DNA of 64,000 nucleotides from positions 13,016,501 through 13,080,500 of the forward strand of contig NC_084935.1 in NCBI RefSeq assembly GCF_958298935.1, written 5' to 3'. The position numbers and the translations under genes are program-made. The notes below the pieces were generated by a model. That model was given only the letters and a program-made list of their open reading frames with translations, did no database searches and was not told the DNA's origin. Each line of letters starts with the position of its first letter. The stretch's first letter is position 1. This stretch comes from Phragmites australis. Taxonomy: Eukaryota > Streptophyta > Magnoliopsida > Poales > Poaceae. Below are positions 23,163-35,420 of the stretch, piece by piece.

Positions 23163-23810
23163 TTTTTTTTTTGATAAAAAGCGGAACTTCAATTAAACAC
23201 AAGTAATTCTACAAAGGTGAAAGTCACCCCAGGAAGAAGATTGCAATGCCTCGAGTACTGGACATTGTTGATCATGAAAGAGATTGTTACACATGAAAGA
23301 ACAGGATGTCCTGTCAGGTTGATTCCAAGCTTTTCGGGCCAGGCTGTGAGCCATCTTGTTAAGTTCTCTTCGAATCTTTCTAGCTTCGAATAGAATTTCT
23401 CTATTGTTGTTAAAGAACTCAGCAAGAATTGGTCGCAAGTTCCAGTGACCCGGTGTTGTAATGATATCGCCTTTGTGCAGGGCTGTCACCAAAGTTTGAT
23501 TATCTGAAATATAAGTCACTTGGTTGAGGCCTAGAGACTTCACCACTTTTGCTGCAAGACTGACAGCTTGTGCTTCGGCCATCAAAGGTCCATGAGCTTG
23601 AAAGATCTGTGCCGTGATGAATATACCTGCAAAAGATGAATTTGGAGCTGTGTTGCGAATGAAAAGTCCCAGACCTGCCTTTCGAGGTTCAGTTATTTGC
23701 GTATCTGGGAGGATGGCGGCATCAGCGTAGCACCTTGGACCTGGGAGTAAAGACCTCAAATTACTTTGCATACCTGAAATATTTATGTCTCTCCCGTACA
23801 CCATTAACCC
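23163..23810 (-). pseudogene. LINE 3' fragment with RNase H-like domain
   Basis: The minus-strand frame 23804-23193 (203 aa) encodes an RVT_3 RNase H-like domain: 'CYADAAI' (first acidic position), 'MAEAQAVSLAAKVVKSLG' (glutamate helix), 'YISDNQTLV' (second aspartate), 'RELNKMAHSLARKAW' (histidine helix). The frame is open and is followed on the minus strand by a 3' end running into a poly(A) tail (T-run 23163-23172). It is a 5'-truncated plant L1-type LINE between IRE1 and the J-protein gene. Its 5' boundary is not exact and may reach about 23990. Confidence 0.75.
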
Positions 23811-24158
23811 TAGAGGCCATCAGAAGTACTACCAGTGTGGACATTGCATTATCGTCTCCTTCAGCAACACATAGATACATTATAACGTGGAGAAGGTCTC
23901 CATAAGGATGATGCTTAATTTTGACATAGCTCAGTGGATTAGTATTCTTATGGTAAAACTTATTCATATGAGTTTTAAGTTTTTGATTTGACATAATACA
24001 TTAGGACGTACCATATAAGTGAATGCGTGTATGAATTCGACTTGTACTTAAAAATACCTTGGCACCTACCTACTGCATCGGTAGACTTCTCTTGAAGAAT
24101 CTACGCACCATCCTCTGTATGCTATACTGTAAAGGAAGAGAGAAAGAGAATGGCAATG
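23811..24158. other. Unassigned, possibly LINE 5' flank
   Basis: A short minus frame (23994-23761) has no recognised motif. It may be the 5' part of the LINE fragment or flanking DNA. Confidence 0.35.
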
Positions 24159-24184
24159 TGGGCCTTTTAGGCCTCTGCTGGGCC
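24159..24184 (+). promoter_or_regulatory. Paired site II motifs (TGGGCC) upstream of the J-protein gene
   Basis: TGGGCC at 24159-24164 and again at 24179-24184, about 180-200 bp before the start codon. Site II (TGGGCY) motifs bind TCP factors and are common in promoters of plant mitochondrial and translation genes, which fits the mitochondrial-looking N-terminus of the downstream protein. The role is inferred. Confidence 0.5.
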
Positions 24185-24361
24185 GGACCCAGCTAATAGG
24201 GATTCTCCAAAAACAGCCATCCCCCCTTCTCTTGCGGAGCGCCACCGCAACACCTCTGGGCCTCCCCGACGGCCATGAGGTAAACACCAATCGCCGCCGT
24301 CCAGCTAAAGGAAAAAAACACCAATCGCCGCCGCCGCCGTCGGCCTCCGTCCGCCGCCACG

Positions 24362-27300
24362 ATGAACCGCGTCAAGACGGCTCTCCTCTCCGGACACCGT
24401 CCGCACAGTCTCGCGGCGGCTCCACAGCAGCTGGCGGCCGCCGCGTCGTTCCACTCCACCCCCGTCCTGCAGCGGAAGCGCAAGACCCAGTGGCACCACG
24501 TAACCCCCCCCCCCCCTTCCTCCCCTCGTCCATTCATCCTCCTCTCTTTCTGCTCTGCCCAATTAGAAGGACTTCGGTTTCGTTGATGAGACAAAAGGTG
24601 GATCCTTTTGTTTGATCTGAACGTGGTATGGCCGGGAGGCTGCTCGATGAAATGCCTATATGGGGTAGGTCTGCGGCACCATCGTTGTGCTTGCCTGATG
24701 AATTGTGAGCGGTGGAAGAATCCGCAGAGCTTTCGTCCTCGATATGTTGGATCAATTTTGCGCGAGAAAACTGTGGAAGTAGATCTGTAGATGACATTAG
24801 CTGGATTTGGTGCTTATTTACACTTCTCTGCACGGGATGATACATACGAAAGTTGGAGATACTTTTGTTTGATAGAACTTCTATCTGGTGTCTTGTTGCG
24901 CTGTTTGATGCATTGCTCATATTGTGCTTGATAAAATGCTAGCTAGGACCTTGGCACACGAATTCTAACAAATTTCTGAGGGCTTGACTGTGGTAAAATT
25001 GTGTTGCGCTTTTTAAGATGACTGTTTTGGCCTGATGTTATGTGTGAAGATTTGGTTCAGCTGGTCTTCTCTGTTCTGCATGGTTAGGTTTCTGTAATTT
25101 AGCATTTTGTCTGGTTAGAATGCTTTTGTATTGCAAGTTATGTGCTTTTGTATTGCAAAAATAATTTGTGTTTTGAGAAAAGAAAGAACCAATATTATTT
25201 ATCTTTTGCTTTGAGCAGAGGTTCAATTATTACACGAAATGTAGGAGGAACAGAGAAACTAAAAGGACGATGCTACGGAATATGTCGGAGTATGCAGATT
25301 ACCTCTTCCAGGTCAGTGTAATGAAATGTTTCACATCTTTTTGTTATTTAACTTTTGATCATTTTGTTAATTATGCTGACAACATAAGAGTAGATAGATT
25401 AGTATTAGCTCCCACAAATTCTTCAAGTCTGCTGACCTTGTTAATTAAAATTAGATCAATAAATTACTTAATTATCTTTTGTCATACTCCTTTGCATATT
25501 AGATAGTGCAAAACTAAGCAAACAATAGAGGAAAGAGTTCCTAAAAAACATTAGAACAGCCTAGCCTCCTCTGTTTGCCATTGTGGCGAGTTTTCAAAAG
25601 CTCATATTTATTATAATTTTAGATGTACTTAACAAACTAGATTCCACGGCACAGTGCAACAAGTGCAAAGTGGGCCCTAGAATGCCAATTGAATCCCTGA
25701 AAGATTTTGGTAAATATTAATGGTTTAAACCAGCTGTTTAGATTCCTGGGAGAAGACTTGGTAGGTTTGACGCATTAGACTTGGAGCATTTATGCCTATA
25801 AAAAGTGTAGAAATCAATAATGATGATAAAAGCATGTGCCTTTATTTTTTCGTGAAATTTAGGATGAAATAAAATAGAACTGACTTATTTTACCTTTTTT
25901 CATCCCTGTTCTTGTTTCTGCTTTCCATGGTTTTTGTGTTCATTTTTATTCTTGCTATAATGTTGGTTGCTGCCTTCAATAAAAATGTCCCCCAAATGTT
26001 AATTGTAGATATAGAAAGTTTTGGTCCTTTCACATTTTTATATTTATCTTGATGTTCAGAGTTGGCGCGATGAAGATGAGAAAACTGATGCTTCTAGTGG
26101 GCCTTCATGGTTTAGAGGACACCGTTGGGTTCGGAATTCGAACAATAATGGTTTTCATTCACATGATTTTTATTATGGAAATTTCAGAAGCAGAGGTACA
26201 TTACTTTGTTTTTTTTCCATCTAATAAGTATATTTGGATTATTCTTAGACTTTACCTTGATTCTGGACAACTTCTTGAGCTGGCCTTCCATGTCTAGCAG
26301 TTTTGGTTACGGGAAGTATTCTAGCTGGACATAAATGTGGATGCAACTTATTTAATGAAAATTAAAAATTCCTGGATGAAATCAATGCTTTTACTAGCCA
26401 ACATATAATGAACCTTGTAAACATCAGTTGTTTCTTGTTTGGCAACAGGAGGATTCGAGTTTTGCACGAGTGATGAGGATGAACCAGAGACTCTTTTTCG
26501 TAATGCTTTTCGGCAGCAGCACACATATTATTGGTCTTTTTCCAAAGATAGTTTTCAGTGGAGGAACTCCAGACGTGCTCACTCAGAAAACTCCAGAAAT
26601 TGGAGTTATGAAACAGACGATGAGGACGATGTATCTGCTCCATCAGAAGTATCTTTGGCACGGCAAGCTCTTGGATTGAGTATTTCTGGTCCACTAAAAC
26701 TCGAAGATGTTAAAAGCGCGTAAGATCTACTAGCATTTCCATGGCTTTGAGCCTTTTTTTTGGGGGGGGGGGGGGGGGCAGAGATTGTGCCATGATAATG
26801 TATACTTCTTTTTGAACTGTTCCAAGATTATTTTATCATTTGTTTCTTTTCTCTTGATACTAGGTACCGGACATGTGCACTTAGATGGCATCCAGATCGC
26901 CACAATGGGTCATCTAAGGTAATTTTTTTTCGACATTGATGTTTAACTTTTATTCTCTTTGCAAAATACATGCGTAACTTCTCTTTTCTGCTGTGAATAA
27001 TCTGCTGGTAGTCTTTGGCATATGTCGTGAGCACACATGAGGTGGCACCATGAGATAGGATTGAATTGAACAACAAACTGAGATATGGTTATACTGCCTC
27101 TGTTCTTTTTTACTTGCCTTTTAGGACATCGACATGGTCTCTAACACACATATTTTAACATTACTTTTTATAATTATTTCTTAGTGAATTTTTTTAAACA
27201 TATAATCATATGAAAGTATTTTTCAATGCGAATCTAATCACATCATTTACATGTGTCAAATCCTAGCAATTTTGTGTGTATTAATTGTCAAAGTTTTTAA

Positions 27301-27840
27301 AGTTTGACTGTACGTATTCTAAAACGACATCTATTTGAGAATGGAGGTAGTATCAATTAAAGATAAGAAACAGAAGTTACAGATCTAGTTACCCTCTTTT
27401 ACCTTCTTTTCTTTATTCAATTAACTTTTGGGGCCCATCTCTGTCCTTCATGATAATGCACTGTATGGCTTATTTAGTTGATACGTCTGCACTTTGTTTG
27501 ATCAGCAAGGATTGGTCAGCAGCTCACGTAGATTCCTTACAACATGTGTGTTAGTCTGTATTTCATGTTGTCTGAACTAGCCTGTACCTGGTTCAGTAGA
27601 GAGCATGATATGAAATTCTGTGTCGAGTCAGTCAACTGCAATGTTGTATCTGGGAGAGGTTGCATTTTTCTAGCTTAATGGTTGGACGTTTGTCTTCAAT
27701 TACTACAAGTCATTGTTATTATTCTACATAGCTAATTAAGCATATTGGTTTTATTCAATTGACAGGCTAAAGCAGAGGAGAAATTCAAGCATTGCAGTGC
27801 AGCATACAAGACCTTATGTGATAGTTTGGCAACTGCATAA
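24362..27840 (+). CDS. J-domain (DnaJ/Hsp40-like) protein, probably mitochondrial
   Basis: Six exons, all GT-AG and in frame: 24362-24499, 25219-25311, 26060-26195, 26449-26719, 26864-26918, 27766-27840; 255 aa. The N-terminus (MNRVKTALLSG, then ASFHSTPVLQRKRK) is rich in Arg, Ala and Ser and looks like a mitochondrial presequence. The middle is acidic and aromatic (TSDEDEPETLFRNAF; SYETDDEDDVSAPSE). The J-domain is C-terminal: ALGLSISGPLKLEDVKSAYR, then HPD at residues 222-224 in RWHPDRH, then AEEKFKHCSAAYKTL. The HPD motif stimulates Hsp70 ATPase. J-domains are more often N-terminal. No zinc finger or C-terminal substrate domain is present, so a specialised co-chaperone is likely. The partner is unknown. 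Confidence 0.9.
27094..27350. mobile_element. Stowaway-type MITE in the last intron of the J-protein gene
   Basis: 257 bp flanked by TA on both sides. The left end is CTGCCTCTGTTCTTTTT and the right end reads CTACCTCCATTCTCAAAT on the other strand, close to the CTCCCTCCGT ends of Stowaway (Tc1/mariner) MITEs. It lies between the exons ending at 26918 and starting at 27766, away from the splice sites. Confidence 0.75.
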
Positions 27841-28900
27841 ATAATTTTGAATGAAGATCTGAGCTGCATTAGTCCCTTTCAAACTTTGTAGCTGCAACTC
27901 TGAAGAGCCACCATGTGTTTGCGAAAGCTCCTACCGCCGCAATACCAAGAATTGCTTTGCTCTTGCCTCTTGGAGGAATCGAGTCAGCCCAAAATTGATC
28001 AAATAAGACAAGTACTGTACCTTGTAAAAAGGATCTCACAGGTTATTGTTGTATTTTCAGAGGTAGGAAGACATTATTTATACCAGTCATTATTTTGTCC
28101 TGGCTGAGTTACTTTACCCTAATTTAGGTTTGTATCTATTACATGACAATTAAGCACATTATCATCTTTTTTGCTGTGTAGAAGCAACAAAGGTCTGTTT
28201 CTGATATTGGCATTTTTTTTTTACTCACATCAATCTGTTCAGAACTGGATCGCATGGACATTTTCTGTGAGCTGCTCTGGAAATAGCTTGTTGGTTTTGA
28301 AGGTGTCCCAATAGTACAGGAGTTGACAGATTAATAGGTACTGATGCGCAATTTCAGATCATCAGTTCAGACATGCTTAGCTAAGATATACTCGTTCTTT
28401 AGTGAATATACTCTTTTAGAGTAGACGTTTTGGGTGGGTGCAATAAATGGCTGAACATTGACCATTGATATCGTTTTATATCTTGAGACTGAATATTTGA
28501 AAATGACATGACTAGATTTGTCTTTAAAAAAGTGTCATAGTATCATGATTTCGCGATACATAATAAATTTACTGCAATAGAAATTAAAGTCTAATTTTAT
28601 TTTGGAGACCGTGTTGATTTCCAAAACGATTCCATTTTCTTTTACTGGAAGCAGCAATAAACAGTGAACATATATCTTTCTTACCATTTTCTTTTACTGG
28701 AAGCAGTAATGAACATTGAACATATACACAAGCCTGAGTTTTGTTTACGAGAATGAACATTGAACATATACACAAGCCTCTGAGTTTTGTACTACTAGGG
28801 TTAGTTATACTCCAATGAACAATCAGAAAAAAAAAATCTTAAATTATATCGTTCAAAAATGAAGTCGAGCAATATGACCACAGCTCCTTCATTTTGGTAT
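27841..28900. other. 3' flank of the J-protein gene; convergent spacer
   Basis: The first few hundred bases are probably the J-protein 3' UTR. The short plus frame at 27913-28107 has no homology that I recognise. At 28630-28790 the motif 'actggaagcag' is repeated twice and 'gaacattgaacatatacaca' occurs twice, so there is a small local duplication. No gene in the rest. Confidence 0.5.
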
Positions 28901-31167
28901 TTATATTGTATTTGCTATGCGTAAATGGACTAGCATGTACTGGTTAAGCCTGGATATTCTTATCTCGTTCTCGATGTACCTGCAAGGAAAACTCAGTCAG
29001 AACAAGCATTGGTCCTCTGCTATTTGAATCACCAGTGAGCAACATTATTTTTTTAAAATATAACTTGATCTATTAAGAAATTGGTGATGACTTACAAGAT
29101 TTCCATGACAAATTCTCCTTGAGTATCCAAGGGAAACTGTACACCACCAACTTGAACAGCTCCTTCATTCATGGACACGCTGAAGGTATTGCTATTCCCT
29201 TTTTTGCTACAAATGCAATGCAAAGTGCTAAGTTGGCATTGAAAACGGAGTGCGAAAATTAAAAGCACACTTCGGTACATATGGTCTTATTGCAAAATGT
29301 TCATTTTCCCTCCCTGTATGTGTGCAGATTATTCTACATGTTAGCATTTACTAAGTGCAGCAAACCAGTGTTTCTTTTGGTATGGAAGAGAAATTTACTT
29401 TAGCAGTATAGATCACACATACTGAAGCAATGAAGTAAAGACTTCTGTTTTTTGTTTCGCTAAGATGGTCTTGTACAGCTACAAACTATCCTAGACAGGA
29501 AATGCACATAAACATTATTTCAAGCAGGCTCTACAGACTTACCATATGTTGCCTCTTGCATCGAGGCTGACGCCTGGCAACAGACTGACTGAATTCTTCA
29601 ATTGTCCATCTTCTATTATAATCTAAGTGAAAATTTCATTTTACAGTTAGTCATGTGAGGTGTCAAGTGCAAACAAACACATTAGAGTAACACATTATCT
29701 CTTTGTCACTTTGCAAAGCTTGACTTGGCTCTGAAACTAACCTGAAAGTCCTTGAGACCGGCAGATGCAATAGATGACCTTCGGTCTGCACAAAAAAGGA
29801 TAGAGATCAGGATTCCTATATTCATGCAAATAAGTGACGTAAGAGTCCAGTTGAGTAAGTATCCAAGATACCAAGTCCTATGTACTCATTCATCAGGAAC
29901 ATCTATTGCTTGTTTAGAATGTCTAACAGCTCATGTACTTTCGCAATCCAGAAAAAAAAAATCCAACTGGTTCGATGCTGACAAAGAATCCTGTCCCACA
30001 GAGAGAGACTTGTCGCAGTCTGAAACTCTTTCAACTTTTACTTCCTTTTTTTTTCTTTTGACAAGAACAGTAGGGAGACCACTACCGCAAAAAAATATTC
30101 ATAAAGTGACATAGAAAACTTCAAATATAAGATAATAATGCAAAATTAAAATATTTTACTTATATAGGTTCAAACCTTGTCAGGTGTTTGAATTGAAAAT
30201 ATGAAGATATTTATGCCGACAATAATCTAACTATGTATCAAAGATAGCTATAAATACCAGGGGCGGATCCATGTGGAGGCAAGGGGTGCACAAGACACCG
30301 AATAGCTTTCGTTTCTAGAGATCTATTATGTACATTAGGCTCATATGGCATCTCCTGTCTGAATAAATAGGACACCCGGACGGATTGAACATGCATAGTC
30401 ATATATATGGGACACCCGATTATTTTGATTCTAGATCCGTCACTGATAAATACGCAGTCTTCTTTTCAAGCACATATGTAAAGGTCAACCTGTGAGCACC
30501 ACAATAGTTGCCATTCTCCCACTAGCATGTTCAGATCAACTTCGGCCCCATTTTTGCTTGAAGTAAAAAATCATCTATGACCTGTCTAGCAAACAAGCAT
30601 ATTGTACAGATAGCTTTCACCATTTAGTGCGACAACGGATAATGCAAGCTATAATGACACACTTCCTTTACTCCAGACCCTGCACATATAGCTGACAGCA
30701 AAGTTTGTCTTGGGTCTGCACTTTTATGTAGAAAAAATGTGGTTCCCTGCACTATAGATTGTTTTGAAAAGATGACGAAATACAAGCGGGTCTAAAGAAA
30801 GCCAGAGATTTCTACATAGAAGGGATATAAGGGTTATGAACTTGCTTCACTGTAGACTTGCACTCAATCAAGAGATCAGTCACACAAATCGAAACCTTAA
30901 ACTCATGGCCACATTGCAATTATGAAAACTCATCTGTTATCAAGGAAGTTAAATAAAATCAGGATCGTGCAAATGTACCTTGTTTCCCCTTGAAATACGT
31001 ATGTTCCCAGTGTGAGATAAGTACGTATCAAACCAACCCTTTGCTTCGTCTCTAAGAAGCCTAAATGGCACGGGGTATGGAACTTTAAATGGCAGAAACT
31101 TGTAGGTGAATGCTGCTCGGTCAAAACGGAAAAGAATGCGCGTTCCATTTTCAATAGTAGCTTCTGC
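28901..31167 (-). pseudogene. Fibrillin / plastid-lipid-associated protein, PAP12 (FBN10)-like, incomplete
   Basis: Exon remnants on the minus strand: 31167-30979 (63 codons, 'FDRAAFTYKFLPFKVPYPVP' and SHTGNIRISRGNK, end of the first PAP domain); 29785-29742 (SIASAGLKDFQ); 29622-29543 (IIEDGQLKNSVSLLPGVSLD); 29206-29096 ('NEGAVQVGGVQFPLDTQGEF'); 28979-28901 (YIENEIRISRLNQYMLVHLR to the stop). The order and the two-domain layout match PAP12/FBN10 plastid proteins. The last four exons join in frame. The first does not join the second in frame, and no exon for GTTFVLQK and the following linker is visible between 29785 and 30979. Upstream 5' exons are also missing; a LINE lies just beyond. One threonine codon is lost at 'FDTYL'. 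Probably a decaying gene. Confidence 0.7.
30258..30445. mobile_element. hAT-type MITE with perfect 8-bp target duplication
   Basis: 188 bp flanked by ataaatac at 30250-30257 and 30446-30453. The left end is CAGGGGCGGATCCA and the right end on the other strand CAGTGACGGATCTAGAA, forming an imperfect terminal inverted repeat. 8-bp duplications and CAG-type ends are typical of hAT elements. It sits in the intron where a fibrillin exon is missing. Confidence 0.85.
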
Positions 31168-31346
31168 CTGATTTTTTTTCTCCATAAAATACCTCATTGT
31201 GAAGTCATGTAGAAGTGTTGTAAAGCACTATAAAGTAGCAGTTAGCAGTAGCATAGATTTGCAGATTGCAAGAAGCATGTATCTGACTCGAATTAAAATC
31301 AGCACTGTTCCTAGTTCATTCTAGTTTAGGGAGTACAAGGCTTCTC

Positions 31347-31925
31347 TTTTTTTAGAGAAACCGTAGAGGAAAACCCTACTGTAGTATAAATTATATTAGA
31401 AACAGAAGAAAGAAAGAGAAAAAGAGACAGGACTGTACAAAGGGAGAGGAAGAAAAAGAAAAGACTAGGAGAGCGAGGAGAGCCCAGGGGTCTCAAGGAC
31501 AAATACAACCTAAAGGATTGAACAGACATCTCATTTACAAAGGACACTTTTCAGTTAGAAAAAGAAACAGCCGATTTTCTAAAAATAACATCATTTCTTG
31601 CTTTCCATATAGTCCAAGCTGTGATAATGAAGATCTCCATGAAGAACGGATAAAGGAAGTCTCTCTTGGCGTTGAGCAACATATGGAAAAAGTGAAGCTG
31701 TTTGTCCCAAGCCAAGTTGACATAAGTCCAGCACCCAGGGACAAAAGGGCACTCAAGGAAGAGATGGAAGATTGTTTCTTCCACTCTACCATTGCAGAAC
31801 ACATAGTTGTAGTTATTTCCCTCAATTTTAAGTATTTTCCTTTTCATAGGTTTCTAATATTCAGTCTGTCCATGAATAGGAGCCAGCTGAAGACTTTCAG
31901 TTTTCTACTGCATTTGGATTTCTAG
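31347..31925 (-). pseudogene. LINE 3' fragment with zf-RVT domain
   Basis: The minus-strand frame 31847-31551 has the reverse-transcriptase zinc-binding pattern (YVFCNGRVEETIFHLFLECPF, then WTIWKARNDVIF). Upstream, in another frame, is KVFSWLLFMDRLN-like sequence. The 3' UTR ends in a poly(A) run (T-run 31347-31353). The frame is disrupted near 31850. A dead, 5'-truncated insertion close to the fibrillin relic. Confidence 0.75.
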
Positions 31926-32875
31926 CGAAAATCCTATTCCGCGGGCTCACGCTAGCAGCCCAAGTCGCGCGTCCGAGCGAGACGGCCCATAGGAGCCCAC
32001 TAGTGGCCCGATACAAACTTTTTCTTGTTAACTTTTTTCTCAAAAGTTTCAAGCTAAAGTTTTTCTCAAAAGTTTTGACATAATTTTTTAGAAAAGTTTC
32101 CAAAAATAGAAAGATATGGAGGGACAAAAGTTTCCAAAAAAAGAAAGGAGGAGGGTTGTAGGAAGGGGGCGCGAGTTGGGCTGCTCGCGTGCTTGAATTA
32201 GTAGTGTCCGATTTCCAGATCCAACTAAAAGGAGCAGGGGTTTAATCCCCTTGAAGATCAAATTATAGAACTTGTTTGTTGTGTAATCTTCAGAGCCCTA
32301 GATATATTGCTAAATATCTGTATTGTTGTTGTTACTTTGTATAGAATTCATGATTGAAATAAGAGTTGTGAACTCTTGAAAAGCTTGCTCTGAGATATTA
32401 TGACAATAGATTGGTATAACACTCAGTGGAACTTCAACAGTGTCTCTAGCGACAGAGTAATTTGGACGTTACCGCCAATTCCGCTTAGTCTTGAACAGAA
32501 TCATTGTAAGAATGGGGATAAGTCAATGAAGCTTATGTCTTTGGCTCTAATGCTAGCTATGTACTATTGTCTTTTAGTATGCTGCTAAGAAGGTAGTGTG
32601 CTCACTTCTATTAAATCCTAGAAGATTAGAAGACACTAAAAAAATGATGCAGTAAAAGTGCATTTCTATTCTTAATAATTTATTGCTTAGTTGGGATGAT
32701 TTTTTCCTTTGGCATAGGAAACAACTTATTGCATCAATTCGGTTTTCACTTGCCAAAGCTTATTGGTGAATAGCAAGTCTCTAAGAAGACTGATCATAAT
32801 GTATTCTATCTCCATATTTCCTTATGGAAGAAATTCAACCTTTTTGTTTTTTGTAAAAACTCACACATTCGTGTG
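31926..32875. other. No recognised gene
   Basis: 32000-32160 has repeated 'tcaaaagtttc' and related motifs. 32220-32760 has short frames without motifs. A 10-base run 'gtgtgtgttg' precedes the next LTR. Confidence 0.4.
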
Positions 32876-33725
32876 TGTTGGTGTAAGAAAATATCTTCCA
32901 AGAACAAGTACGGCGAGTGCCTCCTCTAGAGAGGGGACTCAAGCTTGGAGAGGAAGTAGAGAGGAAAGAATATTGATGTGTTTATCACCAAGAGATTGGC
33001 CCCTGGTCTAATAGCCATGAGTCTATATTCATAGTGACATTCAGGGTGTAAGTATACAAATAGGCCCTTACAGAGATAGCGATGCAAGTTACCGCCATGC
33101 TATAGGGACTTAGAGCTAGTTGAATTACACAGACTGGGTTCAGGTAGAATACATTTACCCCTAACTAGAAGATATTATCTACTATAGCAAATACAGTGGT
33201 GTAGGTAACCCCAGAGGGTGTGATACTCGGCTAGTCGTCAATTGCGGCACACGCCGCATGGTCCCAAATGTCAGGATGGCCACCACTTGTACTGGCATTA
33301 AATACCTATCGCTTCCTTGCATGCAGAGGATGACTCGTGGCCCCCCTCTAGCTGATTTTCCTCTAAGGCTTGATGGCCCACCGCCCGGATTTTGGAGAGC
33401 TTGCCCAGGCTCTGGAGGACTAGAGCTCTGGGAGGCTAGGGCTCTGGAGAGCTCCGGAGCCTGGAGACCCAAGATGTCTTCGTGGACCCGAGATTCACAG
33501 GCATAGGCTGACAAGATCAAGGGCATCAGGGTCCTTAAAGATGGCCCCCAATAATCCCTTCTAGAGACCAGCAACTTCCCCTATCTTGAGAGGCAGTGGC
33601 CGGAGGGGTTCACAGTCTTCGGAAGCTAGACCTCCGGCTGGGGATCCAGAGCACAAGGGCTCCAGAGGAGCTCTAGATGGTGGCCCTTTAGTAATGTCTA
33701 CAGGCTGGGGTATTTCCCCCCAACA
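32876..33725 (-). mobile_element. Tat-type gypsy, 3' LTR (minus orientation)
   Basis: 850 bp with ends TGTTGGTG on the left and CCCCAACA on the right (perfect TGTTGG/CCAACA). It is homologous to 42507-43221. On the minus strand it is preceded by a purine-rich 'cagatgagggtgtac', a likely polypurine tract, so this is the 3' LTR of a minus-oriented element. The left flank is gtgtg. Confidence 0.75.
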
Positions 33726-34497
33726 GTACACCCTCATCTGTTGGCCCCGAGGTATGAATGGATGAGCGGATGCAGAAGAAACTAGCTCCAGTCCAACATC
33801 ATAGTTAGTATATCCTACTATAGCTTCTCACCGTTGAGGAGCCTCTCTGTGGTGACCGTGAGCGACGATGGTGAAGCTTGATGGCAACAGCGTAATCTAG
33901 AGGAAACTGCGTGGTTGACAGGTATTAAAGGTGGGAGTCCATAACCCCCTCAGTGGTTTACCGCGACGAGGCCTAACGAAGTCAATGCGCTCCAGGGCCT
34001 ATGCGGAGTAAGCCCTTCAGCTCCCTTGATGGTGAGTCCTTTGGCCGCTTGCACTATCATGGTGGAGGTTGCGTGTGGCAATGAGGTATTCTCCTCATTT
34101 TTTTGGCCCGGGTAATGGATGATGTGTGGTAATGGCAGTGCGTCTGATAGGGCAATGCATAGGTTCGCCTAGGGTCATGTGCCCACGACCCTCGCATGTG
34201 TTGAAAGAGGTTTGAGCCATAAATGCAATAAGACATGTGCACAAGAAACCAAGGAGCCTCCACAAGACATCGCCGTGTGGGCGCAGATCGACCCGGGCGT
34301 GGCCACGGATCCCCCTAGGGGAGTAATTGGGAGTGCCACAAAATGATGCCTGTGACGACTCTGTTTTCCTCCCCTGGTGTGCGCAAGCAATTGGGCCAGA
34401 TAAAAAAGATGAGGGTTCAATTAGTTGATCCTTCACCGTTGTGTAAGGGAGCACCTTTTCTTGGCTTGAGTATGGCGTCCTCTTTCTCCTGTCGAAG

Positions 34498-34915
34498 ATG
34501 ACAATGGTTTCGACTGGCTCATCACTTCTGACGCCAGCCCCGGTTCTGCCAGATGTGGTGCCTCTGAGGTTGAGCGGTCCCGTAGGCATGCTCACAAGGT
34601 TGGAGCTGGTGGCCATCATGCTTCCATCCTTGCAGAGGGAGCCGCCTCTCATCAGTTTGCCCCGATCTGTAGTCCGATCGGCCGCTCCAGTTGAGATTAT
34701 TGATATCTCTGATGATGAAGGGGAGGTCCACTGGAATCTCTAGGAGAAGGAGATCGATGAAGAGGAGAAGGAAAAAGCGGAGAAGGAGGCATCTCAAGCG
34801 GGGAAGGAAAAGGCCAAGGAGGAGGGAAAGAAGGCCACGGAGGAGCTCTGTTCATCCTCGTCCTCTGACGGCTTGGGCGCTAACTACTGCATCAGCTCCC
34901 ACAACGATAGGGCAC
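34498..34915 (+). pseudogene. Antisense ORF relic of the Tat-type element
   Basis: On the plus strand, opposite to the element's sense, frame 34498-34743 ends in RSAAPVEIIDISDDEGEVHW then a stop. The same frame continues with a Lys/Glu-rich stretch (EKEKAEKEASQAGKEKAKEE) and SSSSSDGLGANYCISSHND. The EIIDISDDE motif recurs in my recollection of grass proteins annotated as 'putative gypsy-type transposon'. Tat elements are known for antisense ORFs here. One TAG at 34741 breaks it. Confidence 0.5.
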
Positions 34916-35420
34916 ATATGAAGTGCATACACCACTATATTCACCACTGCTCGAGCTTGTGGTTTCCTTCATAGTCACCTTGTATTCTTTCTCTCAGGGT
35001 TTGTTTCTTTGCTTGTCGCCGGTTTGTCAGTGCTTTCTTTGTAAGCATCTTTTGGATGTACAAGTTATTAAGAAGATAACTAAATCCTTGGACCCGCTCA
35101 ATGTTTTTCCTTTGATCGAAGTGTATGGTAATCCTCCGAACGTGTAGACTTTTGTGTTTTTGTGTGCACCTAAGCCTCCATGCTTCACCTTTCGTGACCC
35201 CCCCGGAGGCGAAGCCGATAATTAAGGTCGAGGGAGGCAATTTGCGACCCCTTCAGCCCTGACTGCTGCTAGGTTCCAGCATGGTATGAACATTTTTCTG
35301 TCTGATGCTGGTACAGACTCCTTTCCCAAATTTGTTTTGGATTTCTAACTCAAAGTAATTCATTTGGGGCCGGGCGGCAGTTGCGGCCCAAGAAGGTAGT
35401 CTGTGGCCCCTTAGCCGCAG

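Noticed and set aside
17308..31167. A functional gene cluster linking IRE1, the J-protein and the fibrillin
   Set aside because: The three act in different compartments (ER, mitochondrion, plastid) and are separated by transposon insertions; there is no evidence for co-operation beyond proximity.
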